Below are positions 9,299 to 20,125 of a DNA stretch of 32,676 nt, one piece after another (position 1 is the first letter of the stretch; every line of letters begins with the position of its first letter). The stretch spans positions 1-32,676 of the forward strand of contig JAQIWT010000132.1 in NCBI GenBank assembly GCA_034696485.1. Reading direction: 5' to 3'. Under the pieces are notes generated by a model that was not told the DNA's origin, did not search any database, and saw only the letters and a list, made by a program, of their open reading frames with translations. This DNA is from Isohypsibius dastychi. Lineage: Eukaryota > Tardigrada > Eutardigrada > Parachela > Isohypsibiidae. Both the position numbers and the translations under genes were made by a program.

Positions 9299-10868
9299 AT
9301 GGAAGACGTGCGTGAACATGGACCACCGGATGTCACTCTTATCTGCAAAGATTTGGAATTGCGGGCTCATCGGGAAGTTCTGGTCGGATCGAGTCCGTTT
9401 TTTCGGGCTCTATTACATTCGCCGCTGGAGATTGGAAAGACCAGTTTTGCGTTTTCGACAATCTCAGGAGCTATATTCAAGAGGTTTGATCACGGAGTAA
9501 TTATATTGAGACGTGCGATTGTTTTCATTAAACTGCCACTGTTAAAGGGTACTCGAGTACGCGTATGCTGGCTCTGCTACCATCCAGATGGATCAGGTCA
9601 TGGAATTGCTGGCGACGGTTGTTTTTTTTTCCATGTCCGGTTTCCAGCAAGAGTGTGAACACTTTCTGGAAGAGAACGCCGCGGTGTCTGATTACTTTAT
9701 GATTCGGGATTTCGCGGAAAATAACGACTGCCCACTCTTGGCCAGCCGAATTCGATTGAAGGTGTGTGAAAATGCCGACGAGCTCTTTCAGCAACAGGAG
9801 TATCTCCAAAAGAGCGCGTCCGAGGTACGAAGAGGCTGCCTCGTGTATGAGATGAATAATATCATGACATGTTGTTTAAGAAAAGTTCTGAAATAAATAC
9901 ATAAAACCGTATTAACCTGCTTATTTTGAGAGATTGAGATTTGTGAATGAGATCGAGTACATTTGGTTTACTGCCTGTCTGCATTGCAAAAAAAAAGCAT
10001 GTTTGGTGCATTTGAACGTCAAGTATGAATATTACCTTTCTTTGTAGTTACTCGACGTGCTCATATCTGATGACTTGGACATTCAAGCTGAAGAGTGCGT
10101 ATGAGATGTTATCAAGAAATGGTATTTCGCCGATAAAGGAGAGCGTGGAGTTGACTTCCTGAAGCTTATTCAGGCTGTCCGATTTCCGTTGATGACGGTA
10201 TGTCTGATAATCTTTCATTCTAATGTATTCGTACCTCAAATTCAACTGGTCATCCATGGTATGTTACTCAATCCGAATTGAATTTTCTTCCTTAGAGTGT
10301 TTCGCTTGCTCGCATTGAAATGGCTGACCTCACTCGTGATCCCCAGTTTTTCGAAGCTGTGCGAAAACTACTCGACAACGCCAGGCGTCTTCATCGGCAA
10401 AGTGACTGGATGTTCATGCTTAACCATCCCGAATGTCACTTGCGCAGTCCAGGCATGGATTCCATACGTAGTCGACTTTTGTATGTAACGTTTCTAATTT
10501 TTGTTTCTTGTACTTACACAGATGTCAGTTCTGGGATTGTCGTTGCCAGCGATCGGGACGTTGATATTGAACTGACCCACAGAGTTGTCATGTACAATCC
10601 GAAGAATAATGTAATTGTACAACTCCATGAATTGCCATCCACGCTTCGACCGTCTATTGTTGGTCGGGATCAAAGCGGTCGGTTATATTTTGGTTCGATG
10701 ACATCGTCTGCGTTTACGATCTTCTGTTATAACCACAAGCCATCTGCTCCTTGGTCGTCGATTGGTCAGTTGAGCCAAGTTCATATAGCGGGTGAGAACA
10801 AATTCGATTCCTTTACATGGGCAATTTCTAAGACTAGTTCTTGGATAGTGGATTATAATAAACACTAA
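9299..10868 (+). pseudogene. KLHL-like BTB-BACK-Kelch gene, one in-frame TGA, short Kelch region
   Basis: Exons inferred: 9299-9483, 9548-9824, 10048-10197, 10296-10868; all phases fit. Residues ~10-120 are a BTB domain (DVTLICKDLELRAHREVL, SSPFFRALL, LEYAYAG), followed by BACK (CEHFLEENAAVSDYF, IRDFAENNDCPLL, ISDDLDIQAEECV, KLIQAVRFPLM). Kelch-like: MYNPKNNVIVQLHELPS and GRLYFGS, about one blade where the family usually has six. BTB-Kelch proteins are substrate adaptors of CUL3 ubiquitin ligases. A TGA at 10102-10104 (codon ~173) interrupts BACK, yet coding similarity continues in frame straight after it (DVIKKWYF). The final exon stays open to TAA at 10866. So this is a recent pseudogene, a base error, or a gene with readthrough. 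Same strand as, and 516 bp after, the truncated KDM7-like gene. Confidence 0.82.
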
Positions 10869-11975
10869 AGATTTGCGATATTACGTAGATCATTCGTGAT
10901 TTGGTGAGTGGTTCCTATTACAAAAGTTTGTGAGATTCGTTTTTCAATTCCAATTAAACACACATTCCTTCAGGTTCTTTCGAAATGATACCTTGAAACA
11001 AAAGCGAAATTATTCAACCCAATGTGAAGTATCGAACTACTTTGGCACTTTTGATATTTGATGTCTGGAAATATCGGCATTATGTAGGCTGCCAAAGCTG
11101 CAATTTGTTACGTTGTCTCTTATCGGTTATGCCAATTAAGGACTTGTATTTATTCAGATATGAATTTGTTTGACTAAAGTGGGGTTTTTTTTGTAGATAT
11201 TTGTGTCGTCCATAGAGAGTTAATATCTGTTGGGAGACAGCGTCGTACATCGATTATCGAATGACGGGCTTGGAGCAAGATCTCTACTGGGTTTAAGATG
11301 ACTCATCGCTAACAGGACTGTTCGAGTGTTTTCGCCCCTGGCACCTGCTCAGACTTCGTCAGGTCATCGCAAATGTAGAGAAAACCGTGTACCTCGAACC
11401 ACTATATCATTAGATGTTAGAATGACATTGGACCAGTCAGCGTATATTCCGATTCGTCATTGCAATGACTGCGCATGATTGCTTGATTCTTGAATATGTG
11501 AGTATGACATGTTTGATAATTGGATAAACAGCATAATGATGATGAAAGAGAAAAGTGATGATCGAAATGTTGAGTCTCCGAGTATTGTCAGCCGCAGTTC
11601 ACTGTTAGGTGCTCAATTACCTAACTTCAGTTTTGAATTGCCCGTCGTGATAGAGTTTCCATGAGTAATAAAGAAAGGCGTATTTGATCTTGAAGCTATA
11701 AATTCCGAGATCTTGGTTGGCAACATTAAACACGGCAACTAATTTTATTTTTGTAGGGTTCAAGAACCTGCTAAAACAACCGGAAGTTGGTGTACCGGTA
11801 ACCAGGTACAACACAACTTCGGATAAGGCCAGGGCATGTCTCTGTGACCCTTTTTTTGTTTATCAAAACACTTCCGGTCTGCAAGACCGGGAAAACACAT
11901 CTCGGTTAGAGGGTTGAACCCTCCTTGTAATTTTTCTCCCAGCACATTTTCTAAAACTTGAACATCGTTCTCACC
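10869..11975. other. Intergenic; possible 3' tail of the KLHL-like locus
   Basis: AT-rich sequence with no further Kelch blades in any frame that I can recognise. It contains the twin hairpins at 11874-11923 described separately. Nothing else supported. Confidence 0.4.
11874..11923. other. Two adjacent hairpin-forming palindromes
   Basis: CCGGTCT-GCA-AGACCGG (11874-11890) and GAGGGTT-G-AACCCTC (11909-11923) are perfect 7-bp stems 18 bases apart. The first could fold like a tRNA anticodon arm and the second resembles a T arm, but no D arm or acceptor stem is present. A short T-run follows at 11931-11936. Function unknown. Confidence 0.55.
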
Positions 11976-13235
11976 TTAAAATTCAGACGGGGGAGCAGTT
12001 TCATCTAGAATCTTTCGCACGCGGTCGCGGAAGATCGCCATATTATAACAGAGCCCGCGATCCACACCCGCAGCTTCCAACAAATTGTTCGCGGTGTTCA
12101 CAACTTTCCGAGTTATATCATCGTTCATGTAAGCTCGAATTCTTTTTTCTCCGGCAAAATATTCCTGGAGACCGTCCAGGAACGACAGATCTCTCAAAAC
12201 CGCTTTGGTTGCGGCAACATTACTTCGACGATAGTTTAGCAGTGCTGCTGTCAGCTGCTAATGCAGCGAACAACGCCCGATGATGGAACGATTATCATTG
12301 ATCATGAACATTCTCGGCTTGATGAACCGGTCGACGTCAATAACCCCAACTGAAAATCCTGGCATATCAGCCAAACGCCGATCGAATTCTGGATCCGGCT
12401 TAAGGACGACTGGCCCGGCTGGCTCGATCTGCTGATCCAGACTGGCAACTTGAGACCCTCGGCGAACTTTCGCCTGGAATTCATCGGCATACCGCATCGG
12501 CTTCGCTATCAGTCGCTTCCGTTCCCGAGCGACTGGTTCCGCTTCTTTCTTAAGATTCTTCTTCTCCCGTTTGGACGGGAAGTCAGCTGGGCGAAACGTC
12601 TTTGGCGATCTGTCCTTCTTCCCAACCCGGAGATGCGGGTTCCTCTTGTAATCCACTCTCCATCTAGTAACAGCGACGGAGGACGATATCCCTGGTCTTC
12701 ACAATCCAAACGTGGACGTCCTGCGTAAACGAATGGATATCAATCTTTGCCGTATTCAAGCACAAAGGAAAGTACGTTTCGACAGTGTCAAATTTCTATC
12801 GAAGACCTCCGGCAATCAATCTTCCGCTCTTCGAAATACTTCAGAAAAAAATATCATTTAATAGTACGTTCAACCTGCTGTAATTTTCCAGCTACAAAAG
12901 CTTGGCTGCTCTCACCTTGTCCTAACTCTTATCAGTTTACAGAAAATCGTACTGCTGCTTGTCCAATCGCTATATCACAGCGGTAGTCCACTCTGTTTGA
13001 AGTCCCAGCAAGCTTCCGAAACGTATTTTCAAGCCCTGCCTTCGAGATTTTGACATGGATCAGCTCGCCATTCGATCCGAATGCCAGGAATCGGGTACCG
13101 TCAAATTTTTCGGACATTGCCAAACGCTCGTCGTTACGGAAACCGCTTCCGGTCTACCAAAGCATTCACTACGAAGGACCATGTTGCTTCTACACTTGCA
13201 GGATGCGGTATGTCATCCGAATTCTTCAAATCCAT
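11976..13235 (-). pseudogene. Unrecognised multi-exon gene with one stop and one frame change
   Basis: An ATG at 13235-13233 opens MDLKNSDDIPHP, followed by ATWSFVVNALVDRKRF. The frame then shifts near 13140 and continues as MSEKFDGTRFLAFGSNG and ELIHVKISKAG to about 12935. After a stretch with likely introns (12740-12930) a basic segment begins near 12700 (RWRVDYKRNPHLRVGKK, SKREKKNLKKEAEPVARERK), passes through MPGFSVGVIDVDRFIKPRMF, meets an in-frame TAG at 12258-12260, and continues in the same frame through LSFLDGLQEYFAGEKRIRAY to a TAA at 11976. The lysine/arginine-rich segment suggests a nuclear or nucleic-acid-binding protein. I do not recognise the family. Joining of the parts into one gene is inferred from strand, order and coding-like character. 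Confidence 0.5.
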
Positions 13236-13329
13236 GCTTGTTTGCTGCTCATCCTTGTTTTCGCGATCTTATTTTCGCTAGATCTCGAAATTTATTCATT
13301 GAACTCGTCTGCATTTTTTGTTGCCTACC

Positions 13330-13815
13330 ACAGAACCAGAAATTGCCAGCCTACTTTCCCCACATGTACCTTTGCGGATCGAAAATCCTCGAGGGATTTA
13401 TTGTAATGCTACGTTCGTGGACGAGACTACTTGTCTTGCTGCTATTCAATTATTTTGGAGGCTATTCTATGGTGGAACACCGGCCGCTCGTATTGCTGTC
13501 GATTCTTCGTTCTGAGATGGTCGTCTTCTGTATCTTCATTTTAGCTGTTTGGATGAGATCCACACCGTTTAGCTACACACTTCCGGTGACTTTCGTGCGC
13601 TAATTTTGTTCTTTCTCTAGGCGAACCGGCCGCTCCTCACGTATTTGTTCATTTCTATTACCGGGCTGACATACCTCGTGCTATTCAGTTTGGAAGTGCT
13701 CCGTCCATCTTTCTCAGCCCCGTTGGTATCTCCGAAGCACAGTCAAATTGGTGCAAGCGCCGGAAGCCTCGCGATTCAGCCGTTTCCGGATCCCGTGGCC
13801 CTACTCCTCAGGCGT
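13330..13815 (+). other. Coding-like, membrane-segment-rich stretch
   Basis: The plus strand encodes hydrophobic segments: LLVLLLFNYFGGY, MVVFCIFILAVWM and, from 13621, LLTYLFISITGLTYLVLFSL, which reads on to RRS before a stop. The last segment follows a CTAG acceptor-like site at 13617-13620. In another frame, IYCNATFVDETTC loosely recalls the first cysteine motif of class B receptor ectodomains. Frames conflict and exon borders are unclear; T-rich DNA often yields hydrophobic frames by chance. Possibly a broken membrane-protein gene. Confidence 0.25.
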
Positions 13816-14932
13816 TCGTGACCGAATGCATCTCTTCACTCCCTAGCCTTCAATTTGGGAGCCAGGATTACGTCTTGGAAGTTGGTGGTCTTCTTCGAAC
13901 GCAGGAAGCCAGAAGTCTGTCCGTACTATTCAGGAGCGTTGGGAATTTCTCGAAAATTACTGTACGTTGTTACCTCTCGCTCACAATTTCGTTTTTTGAA
14001 TAATCGTTCTTTCAATTGCATATTGTATGACCCGGGACTGCTGAGATAACTGGAAAAAATCATGTCCATTTCCCTCTACATGCTGATGTAGGTTCGCTTT
14101 TTCTTTCCACTGGCGCCGCTCCATTTCTAACACCTCAATCATTCAATGATGAGCCGTCCATGAGTATCTTTTCAAATGTCTGCGGGACGAGTATTGGAGT
14201 TTTCTAAGTTTTATCTGAAAATGCAGAGAAATTTTCGGGCCAGCTCCACGGCTTCGTGTCAAACGAGAATTCAAAAGGCGGAAACAGGAAAAACTAAATA
14301 ATTTTTCATGGGAAACAGCGTCTTAAGTACCAGTTTATTCATTCAACTCGACCAATAGGCAGCGACGAGGGTCTCGCCATGGGGAGCTTGGACAACCCAC
14401 CTCCACCCCGATTTTTCTTTCGAGTTCGTTTAATATTGTCGTGTCAAAATCTAGTTTGTTCTCAAAAATGTTTCACGTTTTCAGAAATGGTTATCTTTTA
14501 CCATTCAAATAAATTGTTGAACTCTCAAATCTATGGGAAAAGAAATTTGCATTTCGTGTCTCTTCTCTTTGATCTGGCACTGATTTCAGACCGAAGATGT
14601 TCTTTTTACACACACAAGATGTATTCCCAGTTTTTCATACTGGATTTCTGGTTGAATGTTTCCTGGTTTTGGGATTCTTAAATAATGAATGCTCACCGCC
14701 AAAACTAAGTTTGCCGGTCATCGGCTCTGGATGAAACCATAACCGTTGGCATATTTGCTTTTTTCCAACCCACTCTCCGTGCGTGGACCCCGCGCAACCC
14801 CTTATTATTTTCTTTTTTTTATGCAAAACAATTTTTGTGACTATTTTAGATATTTTTATTTTTGTCTCGATCATCTGACGACTCGTTCGCAATTTAGTTC
14901 ATCTGGCATCCCACGTCTTATTTTTGTCGCAA
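13816..14932. other. No recognised gene
   Basis: Open frames at 13818-14003 and 14379-14681 carry no known domain. The region is T-rich and probably includes the promoter of the RGG-protein gene that starts at 14933. Confidence 0.35.
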
Positions 14933-15363
14933 ATGCGATCAGAAATGGATGGGATCACTTTCACACAGAATGTGGAAGGAGGGGTGGATAACCAGGCCGT
15001 GGTCAATAGCAACCTATTAAACAACAATATTCAAAATGATGATGGATGTGGACATGGGAGAAGACGTGGAAGGAGACGTGGAAGGCCACAAGGGCGTCGA
15101 GGACCTAGAGGACGCGCTGGTCGAAAAGGACGAGGAGGTCGTGGCGCAGTCAACATGATCCAGAACGTTGAAGGAGCTGCAGGAAACCAGGTTATCGTGA
15201 ACAACAACAATCAACCAGTGGCCATTCCTCGTGAGTTTCGTGGTGGACGTGGAGGTCGTGGTGGAGGAGGCCGGGGACGTAGAGATCGAGGTCGGGACGT
15301 GGTGGTCGTGGGATTCATTCCCCAGGGATCTACATTGAGCATTTGCATCTTCATTTCCACTGA
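14933..15363 (+). CDS. RGG/GAR-repeat protein with a duplicated NVEG-NQ-VVN motif
   Basis: Begins at ATG 14933 or 14945. The protein has two copies of a 17-residue unit (TQNVEGGVDNQAVVNSN at 14963-15013; IQNVEGAAGNQVIVNNN at 15158-15208), each followed by an Arg/Gly block: RRRGRRRGRPQGRRGPRGRA, then RGGRGGRGGGGRGRR. RGG boxes bind RNA, are targets of arginine methylation and are common in nucleolar or granule proteins. Near the GGG at 15294-15296 the RGG pattern jumps to the next frame, where it continues as GRGGRG and stops at 15361-15363; the first frame stays open to 15559 with non-repetitive sequence. A one-base difference therefore decides the C-terminus. No family recognised beyond the RGG boxes. 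Confidence 0.6.
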
Positions 15364-15559
15364 AAAGCTAGTCTTCATGTCCATTGGTAGGAACCGGCTT
15401 CTATTTTTGAGAATCTCGCAGTTGATCATGCATTTTTGTATATATTTTCATTTACTTTACCGTGCGGAAGTATGTTATAATAAATATTCGTTCGTGGAGA
15501 GAAAAAAAGAGAGCGAACCGTGCATCGGTCAGAAAAGAGTAAGGTCCGATGCTTTCTGA

Positions 15560-16037
15560 TGATTGCTGTCATCTGGGCTTTTTTCTCCGTGCATTTCATA
15601 CAACCCATTTATGCATTTCTCGTCGCAACCAACTTGTCAATTATCCTTTACAACAAGTCGTGCCTTGGATCCATTCAGGAATGCTACGAATGGAATCGCG
15701 CGTCAAGATTTTTCAGCAAGAATCTGCCAATGATTTGTCGGCGGAACCATTGATGAGTCACGGATCGAACGTCGCTGTATCACTTCCGGCAGATGTTTTA
15801 AAATTATCGGCGAGATTCCGGTATTTTATATTTAAGTTTTCCCTAATAATATGGAATCTCTCCGCCAGCAACGAGATGGATCCCAGTCCATTTGCACATG
15901 TTGTCAAAGTTGGGACTACCCTGAAACCGGATTTATGCATGGGACACATCAATGACCCTATTTTTGGTTGGAATTCTCAGAAAAGTCGAATGTTGTCAGA
16001 GATCAGGAGGGTTATTCGGCACGAACGTCTTGCTTGA
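15560..16037 (+). CDS. Unrecognised coding-like segment
   Basis: The frame through RMESRVKIFQQESANDL and SHGSNVAVSLPADVLKLSA, then NEMDPSPFAHVVKVGTT and PDLCMGHINDPIFG, looks protein-like in composition. A plausible intron splits it: GTATTTTATATT at about 15820 to CCGCCAG at about 15868, which keeps the phase. It ends at a TGA near 16035. No domain recognised; may belong with the open frame at 16383-16979. Confidence 0.35.
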
Positions 16038-16382
16038 ACCGGAATATACGCGACTGTTACGGTGTATGGTGCAAACAGGGAGCTCAGCAGCATTGTTTTT
16101 TATTTTAATGACATTTATAATCGAGGAATATTTCATCCTCGGCGAAGAAGTTCGGTCCCTGGTGTCAATTAAATTACCGCATCCGTTTTGAACTTAAAAT
16201 TAGTTTCTCCACCCTTGCCGATTTATATTCTGCAACATTTCTTTCAAAAGATTTAGATTTAATATTTAGTGTGCTTGTTTCGACAAACGCCAAGGGATTT
16301 TCACAGTTGTAATGCTTAGGTTCCGAAAACATTGTGAGGAGCTTATCCGCAATAAATTTAATATAATAAGACATCTTTCCTT

Positions 16383-16979
16383 GTGTTGTTGACCGGTGAA
16401 TTTCCAAAAGTATCGTTTCCTGACAACTGTTTTTTTTCTTTTCCGAAAGAATCGTCCAACTTGGAATTCGGAAGATTGTTGGAATATCACTTTGCCGTTA
16501 CTTCGGTTAACATCAAATCCATTTATTCATACGCCATGAATGATTGTCAGAGAAAGTCTGCTCCGTTGCCAGAGTTGGATATTGAACATTATGATCGGGA
16601 TTTTTTCATCATTTACAATCTCGAAAATTCAGCAGTCCATTTCAAACGACATGCTTGGTGGTTTCTAAAATTTCTGGAAATGGTCACCGGCGGAAAGTCG
16701 GTTGGAATCGATCTTGCCGAAGAGGTTTATTACTTGGAAGGAGAAGAAAGTCTTGGACCCGAAATTCAAACTGCGCTCACCCGTTTCTCAAAAATCCACG
16801 TCGAATGTGCTCATTGTTATTCCCTTATACCACGGTTTTTATCATTCGGAAAACACTGCGGGCAAAACTATGTTGTAAATGCTGTGTGTGCTCGCGAAGC
16901 ATCATGCTCGGTCGAGTTCTCACTTCACGGCTTTTGTTCAGGAATTACACATCTGAACTACTTATGCTGCTTTAAGTAA
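16383..16979 (+). CDS. Unrecognised 198-residue open frame
   Basis: One of the longest uninterrupted frames outside the mobile elements. Its centre is rich in acidic and aromatic residues (LPELDIEHYDRDFFIIYNLE, HAWWFLKFLEMVTGGKSVG, YYLEGEESLGPEIQTAL), unlike a chance frame. The first part before SSNLEFGRLLEYHF overlaps a T-tract that resembles a splice acceptor, so the real exon may start near 16450. No signal peptide or known domain recognised. Possibly an exon of the same gene as 15560-16037. Confidence 0.4.
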   Translation: MLLTGEFPKVSFPDNCFFSFPKESSNLEFGRLLEYHFAVTSVNIKSIYSYAMNDCQRKSAPLPELDIEHYDRDFFIIYNLENSAVHFKRHAWWFLKFLEMVTGGKSVGIDLAEEVYYLEGEESLGPEIQTALTRFSKIHVECAHCYSLIPRFLSFGKHCGQNYVVNAVCAREASCSVEFSLHGFCSGITHLNYLCCFK

Positions 16980-17068
16980 TTTCTTTTGCGTTGACGAGCC
17001 ACTGAAGTATATTATTCAGTATCAGTCAGTGAGGCCAAACCTAACTGGTGTGCACTTGTTTTTTGCAG

Positions 17069-17303
17069 GTGTCGATCGTAATCAGTGGCTTTTGGAAAAC
17101 TCTCATTGTATATTGCAACATCGTTCCGCGCAGAGCTGGTGGGCGGCTTGCTTGACAGGAGTTGCAGCTATGGTTGTAGCTCTATTCTCTGCTGAAAGTC
17201 ATTCCGAACGTAATGTATGGTTTATCAGAAGCCATATTCAAAACTGTTCCAATCCACTAGATGGCTCACGTTATAATCGTCATTCTAGCCGTGTTTACAG
17301 GTG
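17069..17303 (+). other. Possible exon, unrecognised
   Basis: A TTTTTTGCAG acceptor-like site ends at 17069 and is followed by an open frame with GVDRNQWLLENSHCIL and a short hydrophobic stretch (ACLTGVAAMVVALF) to a stop at 17302-17304. Evidence is limited to the splice-like site and composition. Confidence 0.25.
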
Positions 17304-20125
17304 AAGACTTTCGCATAGCATAATGACAGCATTCTAACTTGGAACAATGCGTCGTCTGACTAGCAACTGGCTAGTTACACATTCCCTATATCCGTAAATG
17401 CTCTTAGATCTTCTTCTGTGATTCCGATCGATTGCTGTGCAGACGCAGGTATGCGTAGTCTACCCAGCAATGCTATTGATGTACTGGAGCAGCTATCTAC
17501 ATCCCTGAATATCAGTGGTTCTTCGAACTCGCTAGGGTTTTCACACGCAAAAAAAGCATACAGCACGGGCCTCATGTTTCCGGAACGATAACGAGAATCT
17601 TTTGAACATGGGAACATCTTCTAATTTTGAGTGGCGTTTCTGTCGTTGTTAGTGGTATATTGTACCTTTCCTGTGAGATCCCGGATATGCTGGAGCAACA
17701 CACGCAGTCTGCTGCTCGCGCTAAGGCCTGGTTTACTGTGGCCAAGCAGCTTCTGCAGCATCGTATTTTATATTCAAGATTATCGGTGTACGGATTCTTC
17801 CGGGACGCAGAATGCACGCGGGAAATAGGGCGATGTTCTCGTTTGCCGCGCTTTAGTTCAACCTTTCCGCTGTTCTAATATATAGTTTGAAAATTGAGAA
17901 CAAATAAAATTTGCGTTGTAAAGCACCATGAATTCTCTCGATTAATATCCTGTTTTGCACTTTGAATTGGGATTTAGACCCAGACGACCAAACTATAACA
18001 ATCCAGGAATATTTCGAGTGAATCATGGCTGTGCCCTTCGGATCAACATTTTTAAGAGAAATGGAATCACGTTACAACCAAAAATACGAGAGTGATGTCG
18101 ACACTGTGAGCGCTGATTCCAAAACGTATGGCTCAAACGTTGAACCCGGACAATTTACCACTTCTTAGCTTTTCTCAAACACATGCTCAGACAGTACGGA
18201 CCTACTATACCAAGCTTCGAAGAAAACGAATTCGAGCTCGAGAATCAGATAGATTTTTGGACGGAGAAGGAACTGTTCTCGCAATCCAATTTTTTTCTGT
18301 GAGATGTCAACGAAAGCCCTCAAAACCTGGCCTCTCTCAGGTTGTCTGATAATCGCAAGGCCACTTTAATTTGTAGCCAAGATACCTGTCACGGTTGCAT
18401 TTAACAGAAAAGTGTTCTCAACTTTCAAGCGGAAGAAAACTTCTGTCCATACGAATATAGAAAATGACAAATTACCTGTATTGACCCTCAGATCGATAAA
18501 CTGCCCTTGGCGACTGAGTCCAGAAGAAACACTGGCGGTATTTCTTCGAAGATAAAGTCAACGAGACAGAAAGACCAATGACGTCCGTAAGGAAGAACTG
18601 TGATACCAAGAGGTCGAGACCGCTGAGGAGAGTGCAATTGGAATCAAAAGGACGGCGATACACCTTTCGGAAGATTGAGTGACGAAGACTAGATACCACT
18701 AAACATTTCGAGAATTTCCGTCGATAATCAAGATGATACGGCAGCACAAGATAGCATTTAACACACGAGTGCCTTCCAAGACTCGATCTGCGATCTCGAC
18801 AGTGATGACAACGAGTCTACAGGTTCTGCGATACAAGTCAAGGGACTCACAGAATTCACTGTCCCTATTTGTTCAACGTCTGGTGGATGAATTATCGTCT
18901 TTTCTTTCCACCATGAGGAAAAGACGCCCACCATGGTACATTTCGAAAATTGGTCGATTTTTTAAAAACAGCGGGGTTTCGCGACAAATTTAAAAAGATT
19001 GAGGGCGTCCGCAATTGGAATCTGTGAAGTTTTCATAGAGCTAACAGGTGGAAATGAATGCCAGCGGTTTCATTGCCGCAGAAACAGAGACCCATATGAT
19101 TGGATCACCAATCTCATTTTTTCAGCCTATTGAGAGTGAAATCGCTCAGTTCAACACAAGACTGGCCATGACAAGTGACTGGCGTTTTCCGAATCTTCCA
19201 CCGGACAGCACACAATGGCTTGTTGCTACCGAAGTTGTCGATCTTGCTCCGGACAGGGCAAAGTGGACTTATTAGACGTTATAACAGAACCTCTGTGCCG
19301 TGCTCACGGATATTTCCGTGTAGCAACTCTTTGCTCATCACAACGGGAGTTTGGTAACACACTATATTAGGTTTCAAATACAGATTCAACTGGTTGAGGA
19401 TCTCACTAGTTCATTATTGCGGTCTCATCTCCAAAAACACATGATGAAGGAGCAACGGCGTGCTTCAACGGTAATCGATCCACAATTCGGTGGTGAGTGA
19501 ATAGTACGGGATCATTTTCTCCGAACCTAAGCTAGGTTTTCTGTGATATTCTATGGCAGGTCATAAAACAATTATTTGGAATATCTGACATTCTTTGATC
19601 TTGCTGACTATATTGTATGTTGTACGGCTAAAGAAACGCTACGAAAAAGAAAATTTAAAGAATGCCGGATTCTGCCAGCGTGGTTAAAGAGTTTGCCAAT
19701 TCCATAAAACGCAGAGCAATACAGTTTCTGCTTAGGTGACATTTTGAATGGATCTGAAGTCACTTGGGCTTTTTTGTGGTACGTCAAGTATTTCTTTGCT
19801 CCGTTTTATCGATTAGTAGTGTTTTGAAACGAATATTCACAAGCTAAATCATTCTTCTCGCGTTGAAAAAAATAACAATAGAGTATGCACCGATGTTAGA
19901 TTATTTTCAGAATTCCGCTATGCATTAGTGCAGATTTCGTCCGGTAAATTTTTTCTAACATCAATGGAAAACACGCTTCAATCTGTGAGGTATTGAGGAT
20001 GGGATACTGAAGGTCGGCAGTAAAAAAAGTTAATTTATGTGAGAGTTGACTTTTGGTTTTAGCTCTATTCACCACAGGTTAGAGGACGTACTTGAAAAAT
20101 CAAAATACGGCGCGAAAGCGAAGGA
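17304..20125. other. No recognised gene; expected gag/protease zone of the downstream gypsy element
   Basis: Short frames with coding-like patches occur: minus strand 17617-17375; plus strand 17627-17878, 18025-18168 (MAVPFGSTFLREMESRY) and 19048-19275. None has a recognisable domain. By position the second half should carry LTR, gag and protease of the element at 20126, but I see no DSG/DTG motif, no CCHC knuckle and no LTR matching sequence downstream of 23303. Confidence 0.35.

Noticed and set aside
10481-10521. 41-bp intron (GTATGT...ACACAG) in the KLHL-like last exon
   Set aside because: Splicing it would throw the Kelch blade out of frame, whereas reading through keeps it open.
11874-11923. 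tRNA-Cys-like gene (GCA in an anticodon-like loop and a T-arm-like stem)
   Set aside because: No D arm, no 7-bp acceptor stem, an 18-base gap between the arms and a T loop that is too short.
13382-13515. Class B GPCR hormone-receptor domain (IYCNATFVDETTC)
   Set aside because: Only one cysteine motif fits; the following CWP/CP blocks are missing and the frame stops.
13586-13620. 35-bp intron joining two membrane-rich frames
   Set aside because: Shorter than any other inferred intron here, and the flanking family is unknown, so not called.
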